The translations under genes were made by a program, and so were the position numbers. 64,000 bases of DNA from Clitoria ternatea (Eukaryota; Streptophyta; Magnoliopsida; Fabales; Fabaceae): NCBI GenBank assembly GCA_037962975.1, contig CM075676.1:90962001-91026000 (forward strand). Direction: 5' to 3'. This document shows positions 14,129-25,730 of the stretch, one piece after another. The notes beneath the pieces were generated by a model. The model saw only the letters and a program-made list of their open reading frames with translations. It searched no databases and was not told the origin of the DNA. Position 1 is the first letter of the stretch. Every line of letters begins with the position of its first letter.

Positions 14129-14850
14129 TTGTGCACATATTGAAATTGAGCTAGATTATGGATTGAGACTTAGTTTGATGAAGAATGTATATCAGTTAGT
14201 GTTTTCATGTGAGCTTATGTAAAATCATGCAAGTGACGGGGTCATATTGTGTTTTGAGGGGCCTAGATGTCATGGGATAGTGCCATTAATATACATGTGT
14301 GCATGATGGTGAAAGGATAATGAATGATGTGATTATAGTGATGTTAAATTAGATTATGGCACAGTGATGTAATGTTGAATAATGTGGAATTGAGGAAACA
14401 GAGAGGTGGTTTTGTGATACGATGGGTTTTCAGACCCTCAGAAGTGACTGATAGGTTCCCCATACCATTTGTGAGTTATACATGTAGGTCTTACCTAGTT
14501 TGAAGGTATTTGATGGGTTTGATGCATATAATTGCACTCTTTTGAACAAAACACATTTTTTTGCATAAACCGAGCATATGTTGGAATTTTGGCGAACAAA
14601 AAGCGCTAATAGTTCTGAAATTAGGAAAACAAGTGACTCGTGAAGTTTCATGACAATCACACCTAAAATAGGTCATTTTGGTAAGTTAGAAGTTGGCCAA
14701 AAGGCCTATAACCCATGATAACAACATTGCTGCTATTGTCATGCCCACACGTAGTGTGGGGTTGGCGCCCAGCGCCAGGTGCGAATTTTTGTATAATTCT
14801 ACACGTCATGCCCCTGTTTCAGTTTTGCATAATTCTATTAGGCTCACATA

Positions 14851-16841
14851 AGTGATATTGATGGATTAACTAATTAATTATTAATAACCTATTGGCAAAA
14901 AAATTTTCTTCAATTTTTTTTTATTGTTTTAAGGTTAGGTTGTTTCATCTATTGATTAATTCACATATGTATTTCATTTCTACTGAAATTTGAAGGTACA
15001 AAGTGTTTTAATTTATTATTAATAATAGAATTTAAAGCATAATCTTGCTAATAACATCTCTTATATACTTATAAATTTTCATCATTATATAATTATGGCA
15101 TTTTTTTTATATTTTTCAATCTACATTTTAAAATGTGTTAACAAATTTGAAAGATTGTTTAATGCGCATAAAATATATTAATGAAGATTGAAGTTTGATT
15201 TAAAAAATAGTATTTACTCATTTATATTAAAATTTCATAATTATTTCAAACAAAACAGTTGATTTTTTAAATATTTTAAACTAATTATTTTAGTTTTTAT
15301 TTCACAATAATTTGTTTTCCAGAAAAATAATAATAATACATACACAACTCATATATGTATCCCCCGTTTAAAAATATTTAAAGAGTTTTGCCGATGAATA
15401 TTCAAATTTCTATTAATTAAGAAAGAATCTAATGCTAATATTTAAAGAGAAAATATTTTTCAATTTTTGATGAATATATATATTTTTCGATTGTACATAA
15501 TAAGAAATTAATAATTAAATTATTTTTATTTAAGATTAATATTAATATAATTTTTGTAATTTATAATGCAATTTAACATAATTTTTCTAAAAATGATTAT
15601 GTTTTAATTTATTTATCTGGTACAACTTTGCATAATTTTTTTAAAAAAATTTCAATTAATGATAATTCACCTAAAAGTATTAATTTTTTATTTTTACATT
15701 GTGCAACTTCGCATAATTAAATTAGAAAAATCAAATATTTTTATAATAAATGTTGAATACCTACTAAGGGTTTTATTATGTACCATTTTTTACATATATC
15801 ATCTCCCATTTTTAAAAACAATAATTGATGAATAAAAATTAAAAAATATTAATAAAATAAAATTTAATAATATATTTTCTTTGTCATTTTTAAATATTCT
15901 TAACAAAACTGACCAGTCAAATATAATAAAAATTTAAGTAAAATACAAATATTGATTTACGATTTTCTTCACTTTTATTCAATTATGAATTATCATGCGT
16001 ATAAAACTATTAAATTGTATAATACTTATATTAAGAATCATATTTAGAATGATTTCTAACTTTTTATGTTAAAATATTTATACTAATAGTGTATTCCAAT
16101 TAAACCTTAAGAAAATATGAATATATGCATGACAGTATACAAGAAAAACTACCGATGTTTAATTATATTTTTATCTCTTAATTTTGTTAATATTTGATTT
16201 TAATTCTCTTATTTTTAAATCTGTAATTTTAGTTCTTAAATTAGTTAATCTGTTAATATTTAATTCTCTAACTTTTATTTATACGATTTTAATTCTTAAA
16301 CAATTTGATTTATTCATTCCTTGAATCAAATATGACAGTTGTAGTACTGTTTGTATAAATCATTATTTAAAATAACTATGAATATTTAATAAAACAAATA
16401 ATATAAACATAATTACTTAGATGCAAAATAGGTAGAAATAAATGAACAAATCGAATAATTTAGGATTAAATATCTACTAATCAAATAAATTATGTAATTA
16501 AAAGGTAAACAACTAAAATGGTATCAAATTGAAGAATGAAAATGTAACTAAGCCAACTGCCAAATTGCAGAAAAGGAGCAGAAATTCCAACAGGCGTAGA
16601 AAGAATTGTGAGGTCCCGAAAGGAAATAAGGATACTCTGTTTCCAACAATTGTGAAAGAATCGAAGAAACAGAGTCAATGACATTCCAAAAATACCGAAT
16701 TGCAGAGAAACATAATACAGTTACGACAAACGCGCCTTGGATACGCGTGTCAAATTCTTTCCTTAACCCTTAACTATCTCACTCACTCTCTTTGTTTCTT
16801 CTCCCCGCCATTCCCACATTTCAAGTTTCAATCTTTTCCTT
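14851..16841. other. AT-rich intergenic DNA upstream of zinc-finger gene 1
   Basis: I see no gene. The stretch is very AT-rich, with repeated phrases such as TTTTAATTCTTAAA around 16170-16310. The last ~150 bases before 16842 (CACTCACTCTCTTTG, pyrimidine-rich) probably hold the promoter and 5' untranslated region of the next gene. No TATA box stands out. Confidence 0.5.
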
Positions 16842-19140
16842 ATGGAGTTCAAGTATCGTGATGGTGACAACAAAACACCCACAGCATTAACACCAACCCC
16901 ACCCTCGTATTCTCTTTCCACCCTCGCCTACGTCTCCGAACGCGCATTGCAAGGTAAAGCTTTTTCTTGATCGATACCCATTTACGTTTTCGCATGTGGG
17001 TTGCGTTAAAATCGAAACTTTTTCTGAATTCTTTCATTTAACTAACCATCCACTTTCTGGGGTTCGGGTTTTCAACAGGTGGGTTTTCCGGCAACGTTCC
17101 GGCGCCCACATTTTTCCGATTGCCGGCGCCGGGGTTTGCCAACCAAGCTTTGCGCCATGAGTTGGAGAGAGAGGTCCGCCGAGAGCTTGAGAAGGAACAA
17201 ATCAGAAGAGAGATCATCGCCGGCGAGATTGCGCAGCGGCGAGAGCTGGAGGAGGAGGTGAGGAGGGAAATGGCGATGGAGAGACAATTGCAGGGAATTC
17301 CAGTGCAACGGAGTGTCGGAATGGCACCTGAAAGGTTCTCATTTGGTGGAAGAATGGCTTTGTCCTTGAATCAGAGGCTTAATCCGGTTGAAAGCATGTT
17401 TAATGTTTCACAACCACAAGGGCCTCAGATTATGGCCCCTGAGGAAATCAAAGAGCCTTCAATGCAGAGTGACAAGGAAAAAGTAACTGTGCTGGTTAGT
17501 ATTTGGTGTTATGTTTCATTATTTCCTTCCGTTCTATCTTTATTTTGAGTTATAACTGGTTCTGTTTTTTTTTTCTTTCTTGTTTGCCTATTTTTCTTGT
17601 TTTTGGTGTCTTTTATAGCTTTCCATTCTGCTGCTGGTTGTGTCACCTTGACCATCTCTCTTGTACACTATTTTCTTTGCCTTCATTCCCTCACCCGTAA
17701 CCAAGCTCCACTCTTCCCTTGCTTCATCACTTCAACCTTACATCATTCATCTCTTCACTCTTTGCTTCACGGGCCTCTACTTCCACTCTCGGGCTCCTCC
17801 TCTCAAGGGTGCATGCCACCATTTCTTTCTCATCGACCACCACAAAAGCTCCTTCACCTTCGCTATGCTCAAGCTCCACTCCTCTTCTCTTGCTCAAATT
17901 CAACCTGTAATATCTTTATTAATTTTAATTAAATAAAAAAATATGAAAATGTGAATTTGTTGTTAGCGAAACTGTCAGAATATGTACTGATTGGGAAAAA
18001 CAGTTTTGCTCTTTTGTCTTTTGCTCTTTTCGTCTTGTGTGCTGCCAACGTGTAAGAGAGGATATAAAATACGGATCAAATTTGTTTCATTTGTACCTGT
18101 TCAAGCCCCCTACCAACAAACAAGTTCCAGCCCCTAAGATGACACTTGTTTATTTGCTTGCTTAATCAATTGTTTGGTTTCCTCCGATAAGATTATTCCT
18201 TTTTTTATCCAAACCATGATATTGATTAGGTTCATGTTTAATATAGATGGACTAATTTGCACTAGAATAATTCTATTAACTTTTATATTATTTAAACTTT
18301 CATAGATAATTTTATACTTTGCATACTACAACATCACTCGCTATGGAACCATGTTGTGTGTATCTATCTTATTCGTATATTCTAAGCAGGAGATGGAGTA
18401 AATATATAGGGAATGTTTCAATTGACCAGTTAAGGTATATATTATTTTGTTTGATCCCATTAATTGCAGGCTAAACCAAGTCCTAATAGGCGAAAAGCAG
18501 AAACACCTGTTGTTTCTTTTGGTTCCCAGAAAAAACCAAGGGAAGAGTGGAGTTGTGCACTCTGCCAGATTAGTGCAACATCTGAACAAGGTTTGAAGGA
18601 CCATCTTCAAGGCCGAAAGCACAAGGCTAAACAAGCTGCATCAACAACTCCACAGATTGGTAAGAATACTAAAACATGAGATGATTATATTGAGAAAAAG
18701 TATAAACTGTATGAAGCATAATAAAACCACTATTTTATTAATTTATCTTGATTTCAGGGTTGGATGATAGAGTAGATATCGAGTCACCTCAACCTTCTGT
18801 GACCACAACAAACATGAATCATAGTATGGTTGATGATGTCACCATGCAATCAAAAGGTGCAGAGCAATTGCAGAAAAGTGTGGAGAATGCAAATGAATTG
18901 GCAACCGGAAAAGATGCCGAAAAAAAAAATGAACCGAGGAGAGGGAAGTTCAAATTTTGGTGTGAAATTTGCAGTGTTGGTACTCGTTCAGGAACTGTGA
19001 TGGAAAGTCACAAAAAGGGGAAAAAACACATGAAGAGATGTCGGGAAAATAATGAAGTTTATCCACCTACTACATCCTCTGTATCACTAGAATCTCTTGT
19101 GGATGAATCTAAGGGGGTCATAGAGGGTGAAAGACCATGA
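16842..19140 (+). CDS. U1/matrin-type double zinc-finger protein, copy 1
   Basis: Four exons join in phase: 16842-16953, 17079-17494, 18470-18659 and 18758-19140 (stop TGA), giving 366 residues. The N-terminus (MEFKYRDGD) is Pro/Thr-rich. Residues ~55-100 form a very charged Glu/Arg helix, probably coiled coil. Two fingers of the C-x2-C-x12-H-x5-H type follow: WSCALC...H...GRKH (Cys205, Cys208, His221, His227) and FWCEIC...H...GKKH (Cys308, Cys311, His324, His330). Such U1-like fingers occur in RNA- and dsRNA-binding nuclear proteins, so a nuclear nucleic-acid role is inferred; the specific function is unknown. The start is the first ATG, and its context is conserved in the paralogue at 25731. 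The two genes share exon number, phases and a 125-bp first intron. Confidence 0.85.
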
Positions 19141-20520
19141 TCGCATGCATGGTGCAACAAATTCTGGAGTTGATAAAGCTACTCTTGTTATTATTATGTA
19201 GTATAGTGGCTTGCTACAAATTCTTCACAATCTTGTTTTACTAATGTTATGGTTTAAATTTGCTTTGTAAGTAATAAATGATGTGACCAAAATAGCTGCC
19301 CATTCCATACTCATTTTGAGTCTGTGAACGGAGTTTCCTGACTGCTGGGCATACTGATATTTGGCATGAAAGACAAACCTAATTATCTTTAAATTTGTAT
19401 ATAATTTATATTTTTGAATAAAAGTATTATATAATATAATATTTTTTTCTTATGTATTGTAAGAAAAATATCAGATCACACTATAGTTACTATTTTTATT
19501 TAATTAAATAGAATATGAAATAAAGAAAAATTTATGAATTAAAAATATTATTTTCATTTTATTCTCTTTTTAATTTTTAATTTTTCTATTTTTTATATTT
19601 TCAAACAAATAATAAATTAAAGAAAACATTTAATAAAATTGAACAAAATAAAGTTCCTTCCCAATGTTGAGTTTAATATATATATATAATAAATATTAAT
19701 ATGTAAATATTTAAAACACACACATATATATATATATATATATACAATTTTTATTATGATATTAAATATATACAAATTATAATTAAAAAATTATAAGATT
19801 GATATAATGGTAATAAAAAGAGAAAGAAAGAAGAGTTACTAAGTTTAAATCCCTTCATATATTATTTTAACAATACATACTTAAGTTGGATCACATCAAA
19901 ATCCAATGATTACGGGTCACCTCTTCTATAGTATTGTATCGATGATAAAGAGAAATAAGTTTTGTGAAAAGTTATGGTGAGAATTTGAGTAATAAGTGTA
20001 GCATTACTCTTGTAACACAAAGACATTTTAGAATCCATTTCCCTGTACATATACTTATCATACTCTATAAAATGTCAGCATATAAAAGATTGGAACCCAA
20101 ACATGAGACTCAATGTAAGGAAAATATCATTCAGACAACCAAGCTAGATTCTTTTATATTGTAAGAATAACTCTGGATACAAGTAACTACTCTTCATGTG
20201 TAGATAAGTTATTAGTTAAATTAATGGTGTCAAAATAATAACCTTGTCGGGTTAATATAAGAGACATCAAGAATGTAAAACTCCTTTGCACCATTATGTA
20301 ATCATGAATTCACATATAAATTTTGACTTTTGTGAAAATTACTTTAAAAGATTGGTCGTGATATATGTTAGTATACATGTTTTTTACATTCCATATATAA
20401 AAAATTACCATAGATATGACTCTTTAATGTAGTTACTATTGTATAAAATCAATATTTTTACTTATATAACAATTTATTATTAGATATCATATAAAAAAAA
20501 CTTTTACACATTTACAATTA
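19141..20520. other. Intergenic DNA, AT-rich, with TA microsatellites
   Basis: It holds the 3' end of the zinc-finger copy 1 transcript, then AT-rich DNA. TA dinucleotide runs lie at about 19676-19688 and 19723-19743. No gene or clear transposon end is visible. Confidence 0.55.
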
Positions 20521-22209
20521 TTTTGTAACATTCTAAAATTCTTAAATTGAGAAATTCGATAATTAAAATTAATAAATTAAAGTTTGGGGACTATTAGAAA
20601 ATAATATTTAAAATTATACCCATTGAATTAACGAGTATGTATTTAGTTAAATAAATCAAACGACTATACCGATCTAATTAAATAGTTAATTTTATTAACT
20701 CCTAAATTCTAAATTTTAAAAATGGTGATAAAAATCTAATTTCTATTTATTGGGAGTAAAATCAAGTTTTATCATTACAATTTCATTTGGTTGGGTTACT
20801 AAATCAAATAATTACTATCTAAATTCTAAAACCTCATTCTAATTACTAAGGATCTTATTTTAATACTCTTTCTAATTCCATTTTCCCATTCTTTTTCTTT
20901 CTCCATGCGTGTGTTTCTTGAGGCAAAACTTCATTTGCTACTCCTCCCTCAACCCACCACCTCCACCGTGCGATTTGCTCTCTCACCCACAACCATCAAG
21001 TTCTTAATTCACTTCAAGGTAGATGCATGCTTCAATTTCAATTTTCTTTCTTCCTTTCTCACTTACAGATTTCCCTCATGCATGCAACTAAGATGGGTTC
21101 TTTTACCTATTTTGTTTAATTACTGAATTTCCATGTAAATGATGTCGGGCAACAATTATAGAGTTGTTTCGGAGACCCCGATTGACGATCAGGGTGTTGG
21201 AGACATATCAAAGGGTTATCAAAGTGTGAAATCGCATTTCGGTAAGTCAGAACTATGATGGATTGCTACGTTAAGTTTCGACATACAGTAAGAGTGACAT
21301 ATAGGTCGTTAAAAATAATTAATTTACATTTTTAGGAATTTTTTCCAAGTTGTATCATTGCCCGATAATTAATTGGAGTAAGAACTTGTACGTTATTTGA
21401 TTCCGGTAAGTCTTGGTAACTCAAACCATATCTAAAAATTTTATCAATTATACTATTAGCGATTTGAAGTTTCGAAATGTATATAAAGCGTCAGGTGTAT
21501 GGTTTTAGGACTTTCACAGTTGCTGGATTATGGATCGAAAGTGAGACCAAAGAAGCTAGTCGGTTCAGGTACGTTTAACGTACAAGGGGGGTTACTAGTT
21601 GAATAATGAGTAGGAATTTAATTATGGGGTTTTAGACTCGATTAAAAATATATTTGCTTAGGTATGTTAACGGTATTATGATTCCTGTTTAGTGTTGAAT
21701 GAATGTGTGATAGTTTCATGATCGAAATGGTTTTGATGCCACATTGTGGTTGAACCTGAATTGTAATTGAATTGGACTTTGAAACTTTAATTGTGATTTA
21801 TGATGCTTAAATCTTTGAAACTGAATTGTATTGATTAAAGTATATTATTAAATTAGCTAAATTTGTTGAATATGTGGGGGATGTTATGTAACTATGTTAT
21901 TTGTTCCCTACGATTACTAGAGAAACGTTAAGTGATAAATTAAGGATAATGGCCTCAGTAGTATGCCTTGTGTGATAAAAGTATGAATTATAGTTATGAT
22001 GCAAATTGATGTAATATGATACTTACTGGACCTTGTGGCTAATTGTGATGGATGATGATTGTTGAATTGATAATTATGGAATGGTTTAGAGAAGTAGTAT
22101 ATGATGACAGTGTTAATGTTGCTTATGTGCTATGGTTCGCATCCCATGCATTGATTGCATTTCATGACATATATGCATTTCAACACTAAGGTTTGCTGAT
22201 GAGGTTGTC

Positions 22210-22380
22210 ATGATATAGTGTTATGGTTCACTGTGCAGTCTGTAGCTTGTTGCTGTTGAGGCTACCGCTTATAGTGTTTTGGTTCACTAGTAGTCCTCGG
22301 GTACCATGGCTTATAGTGCTATGGTTTACTGTGATGTTACCCAGATGCCCATCGATTATAGTATTATGGTTCACTAAGTG
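22210..22380. repeat. Short degenerate repeats, TTATAGTG-TTATGGTTCACT motif
   Basis: About four copies of a TATAGTGNTATGGTTCACT-like phrase occur at irregular 42-57-base spacing (near 22214, 22268, 22311, 22357) within the LTR-like region. No function is evident. Confidence 0.5.
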
Positions 22381-23393
22381 GGTTATCTTGGCACTTGCTT
22401 TTTATTGTTAAGACGGATCCGCATGTAATTGTTTTCGTGCATAAAAAAAGAAAAGATTTCAAAGACCATGGCATGCATTTATTGCATTGGAATGCATTGA
22501 TAGTTACATATAGTTGATGGATGTTTGGATGGGATTATGAAGATGTATGATTTGATCTTAACAGCCGTAGTGCTTATATTATTGAGGATAGTTGATTTTG
22601 ATGTTGTATAGATATCATGTTTACTGTGCCTAACTATATAGTATCTTGATATTTATCTGACCATGAGGAAGGTAAAGTGATCACTCTGTTTATTGAATCG
22701 CTATTTGTTATTTGATTAGTACTCACTCCTTTAAATTGTGGATATTTCAGTAAATATGTAGGGGATGAGTTGGTGTGATGATCCAGAGGCGGGAATGCAT
22801 TGCTCAGCCATAGTGGATGTATATGATTCTCCATGTGTATATACATAGTTGTATGTGTGGTCTGGTTTTGAATATTTTGATGATCATCATATGACACATA
22901 TTCATGCATATCTTGATCTCATGAATTACGACTTTGTAATAGTTGACTGAAAATTGAACTCATATGTCTTTTTTAGGGTTTGGGTATTGATAAAAGTGGA
23001 CGCAGAGCCATTTTTAATGTTATGGCATGAAACCTTATGGTAAGGAGTTACGTTTCATTTGGAATCATGTAGATGTGGATATATAGTTGTAACGAGTGGA
23101 GTTCTGGATATTTCAATAACTTTATGAACAACATGTGTTTTTGGATTTAATGAATTCAATGTTATGGTAACTGTTTGAAACTTGCAAAGGTATGTCTTAG
23201 TATCGATGACTAGAATTGTTAAGCATAACTTGAAATCCTGATGAATTAGGTGTTGAGCCACATATATGCATATATCTTGAAATCATAAAGTTAGAACCAT
23301 GTAATGACTATCAGAATCCTGAACTTTAAGGTATTTTGATGGTGTGTGGTGAATTTGATATATGATTTAAGGTCTTTATGAGATTGGTGCTGG

Positions 23394-23396
<3 letters not shown>

Positions 23397-23450
<54 letters not shown>
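23397..23450. repeat. (AT)n(GT)n compound microsatellite
   Basis: About 18 AT repeats run directly into about 9 GT repeats, inside LTR-like DNA. Confidence 0.95.
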
Positions 23451-24440
23451 ATGTAATTGAAATGTGAATCTTAAGGGCAGATTCATGTGGTTAATTTAAA
23501 TTACATGGAATGTAAATAAACTAGTTAAGGAGATGTAATGTAATGTGTTTGGTGAAATAGGATTTGAAGGGGATTGGCATGAAGCCATTTGTATGTTTGC
23601 AATATCTATAAATGTATATCATGACCAGGTCATTGTACTTGAATTAGAATAGAATCAGGGGGTGTGAATGTGAAATTGTATGTGGAGGTAATGGATAGAT
23701 GGAACTTGATATGCCATATTGAGTGAATTGGATTTCCTAAACTATTTCTGTAAGTTAGAATAGGTATATTGAGTACATGTGTAGGTTTAAATCATAGATT
23801 GAAATGTCTTAAATCATTTTGGTGCCTTGTGTTGTGCTTAAAGTGTCCATAACGTATTTCTTCGCATAACTTGTTCATAAGATTAAATTTTGGTGAACGG
23901 ACTTCACCAACTGATCTGAAATGTCAAAAACATGTAGTCTATGAAATTCAATATTTAATTGGATCAAAAATGAGAGATTTAGACACCCTAGAAGTTTGTT
24001 GTTTTGGTGCAAGGACCATTTTGCAAAATTCTATAGTTTTGGCATCTGCTATAGGGGTACAAATATGGGCTGGGCATTTCAACGCCTAGATGCTGAGCCA
24101 ATTCCTAAGTGTTGGGTGTTCCTACACCCATAGTGGGCAACCATACGCTAGCCAGACCTGATCCTACTTGATCTATGTGCATGCCTATGTGCCTTCTCGC
24201 GCGTCTGTATGCTAGTCTCAGCGGGGGAACGCTGAGACACTAACTGATTCTTATGATATTCCTCATGCCAGGGCATAATCACGCCCATGAACGTCCCTCT
24301 TACGCCCAAACTACCTGTGAAATGTCGTGCCTTAGCTTTTCCTTGTTAGCAATACTGTTTACAATGACTTTTCCTTTTTTTGTGGCAGAATGTCTTTTAG
24401 GGTTTCTTCCCTCGTCTGTATCTGGAGAACGGTCTCTCCA

Positions 24441-24629
24441 TCAGGGTTTTTCCCTCTCCGATTCATCTAATAACTTTGGTCTGAAAAGGTATTGTTTTAA
24501 TTTTCCCTCTCGGATCAACACCTCGATTGCATCCTTCAGTTGTCTGCATTCATCAGTGTTGTGTCCAGCTTGCTCGCGGAATTCACAGTACTTATTTGTA
24601 TTTCCTGATCGCTGGCCTTTTAACTCCAC
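24441..24629 (-). pseudogene. Ty3/gypsy gag fragment (zinc-knuckle-like segment)
   Basis: The minus-strand frame encodes NKYCEFREQAGHNTDECRQL followed by an LKDAIEVLIREGKLKQY-like stretch. This is the pattern of the plant Ty3/gypsy gag region (Cys-x-Phe-His...Gly-His-x-Thr-x-x-Cys...Leu-Lys-x-x-Ile-Glu-x-Leu-Ile-x-x-Gly). The usual His after CEF is Arg here. The frame is short, and no neighbouring protease or RT is visible, so it is a remnant. Confidence 0.7.
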
Positions 24630-24860
24630 ACACCATGAGCCCCAATATCCCTATTTCTTGAAGGATTTGTCCGAGCCGGATTGCCAAAGGTGCGTAATGA
24701 GTAAAATTAATACTTTTCACTCTTTATGTCGAGGTGCTGAATCTCGGTTGTGACTTCTTGAGTCATGTTTTGAGTTTTTCCGATCATAGGCCGGTGTTCT
24801 AGCTTCTGCGGGTGTAGTTTTATTTTTTGCAGCAACGAGGTGCATCCCCATCCAATGTAT

Positions 24861-25730
24861 TAAACGATTTAAAATAAACGTAAATAATTAGAGGACATCA
24901 CATATTAGGACACCATTATTTATCATAGAGTGTTATTTTATTTATTATGTTGTACAATAATAATGTAAAATGATGATTGTATTTAATAAAAATATGGATA
25001 ACATGTTTGAATAATGGTACCTAAATACCTAAATTATACATCATGTACGAAGACAAATAATAATATAATAATAAACTCTACTCAAACTCATACAGATGTC
25101 TTTCCTAACTGGAACAATAAATAATATGGTAATTCTGAAACAGCTAATAATTTCTTCATTAAAGAAATAGAATGAAGAATACAAAATTATAAAGACACAC
25201 AATACTCTTGGCTGTGTAACTTTGAAGGAATTATCTTTTTTCTTTTTTGAAAAATTATATGTTTGTTACGATTAATGAAAACTATTTTTTGGGAAGGAAG
25301 ATTACAAGAATATTAAAATATGAAAGATCTGTATTTATAGGTTATTAACAAAATAAGCTAAAAAAAAAATACCCGAGAATCATATAATTTAGGACAATGT
25401 TATCGTTAACTCATACATTATTAAATAAGTTTCGTTTATATAAAAAAATAAAAATAGAAACAGATACCTTACATAAAAAAGATACCCAAAAACAAACAGC
25501 ATGAAAGTCAAGTTTTTATACCTTCAAAAGCAAAGAACTGAAAATCAAAGCTACCAAAAGGGTAGCGTTCTAGTGTTCAACGCTTACGGTTACGCTCAAC
25601 CTCTTTCAAAAACGCATAACCTCTTTGTTTTCTGTCTTCACTCTTCAGCGTCTTCTTGTTTTCTTCTCCGTTCAACCCGCCACAAGCCCTTCCAAGTTTT
25701 CAACTTTCAAGCTTCAGTTTCTTTTTCCCC
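24861..25730. other. Intergenic DNA and probable promoter of zinc-finger gene 2
   Basis: AT-rich DNA with no gene. The last ~100 bases (25630-25730: TCTTCACTCTTCAGC...TTCAAGCTTCAG) are pyrimidine-rich, and the part next to the ATG resembles the leader of the first zinc-finger copy. This probably contains the 5' untranslated region. Confidence 0.45.

Larger units (their letters stand above)
7545..14850. mobile_element. Old LTR-retrotransposon-derived non-coding region (host of the palindromic element)
   Basis: The stretch starts near a TATAACATCCTAG sequence that looks like a mutated TGTAACATCC LTR start. It continues as low-coding DNA typical of long plant gypsy LTRs, and resumes after the nested insertion (14134 onward) to roughly 14850, with GC-richer motifs such as GGCGCCCAGCGCC near 14764. 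Part of the sequence just before the end (14560-14700) loosely resembles 23860-24100. No gag-pol is seen in it. The borders are approximate and the class is inferred from texture and ends only. Confidence 0.45.
20524..24860. mobile_element. LTR-retrotransposon-like non-coding region between the zinc-finger paralogues
   Basis: It begins TGTAACATTCTAAAATTC, close to the ends of the palindromic element and of many plant gypsy LTRs. It continues as long, weakly G/T-rich non-coding DNA, and ends near a decayed gag fragment on the minus strand. I could not find a convincing matching 3' end or target duplication. Probably a degraded gypsy insertion (solo LTR or truncated element) that separated two tandem genes. 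Class and borders are inferred. Confidence 0.5.

Noticed and set aside
9568..14137. Interpretation of the palindromic element as a Mutator-like element
   Set aside because: The nine bases flanking each end (AGTCTTGTG and TTGTGCACA) do not match as a 9-bp duplication; only the 5-bp TTGTG does. No MURA-type ends or transposase are seen.
17597..17936. Overlapping 63-111-codon frames in intron 2 of zinc-finger copy 1
   Set aside because: Pyrimidine-rich intron sequence, overlapping in all three frames, absent from copy 2.
24253..24753. 166-codon frame on the plus strand
   Set aside because: Antisense to the gypsy gag fragment, which has recognisable motifs on the minus strand.
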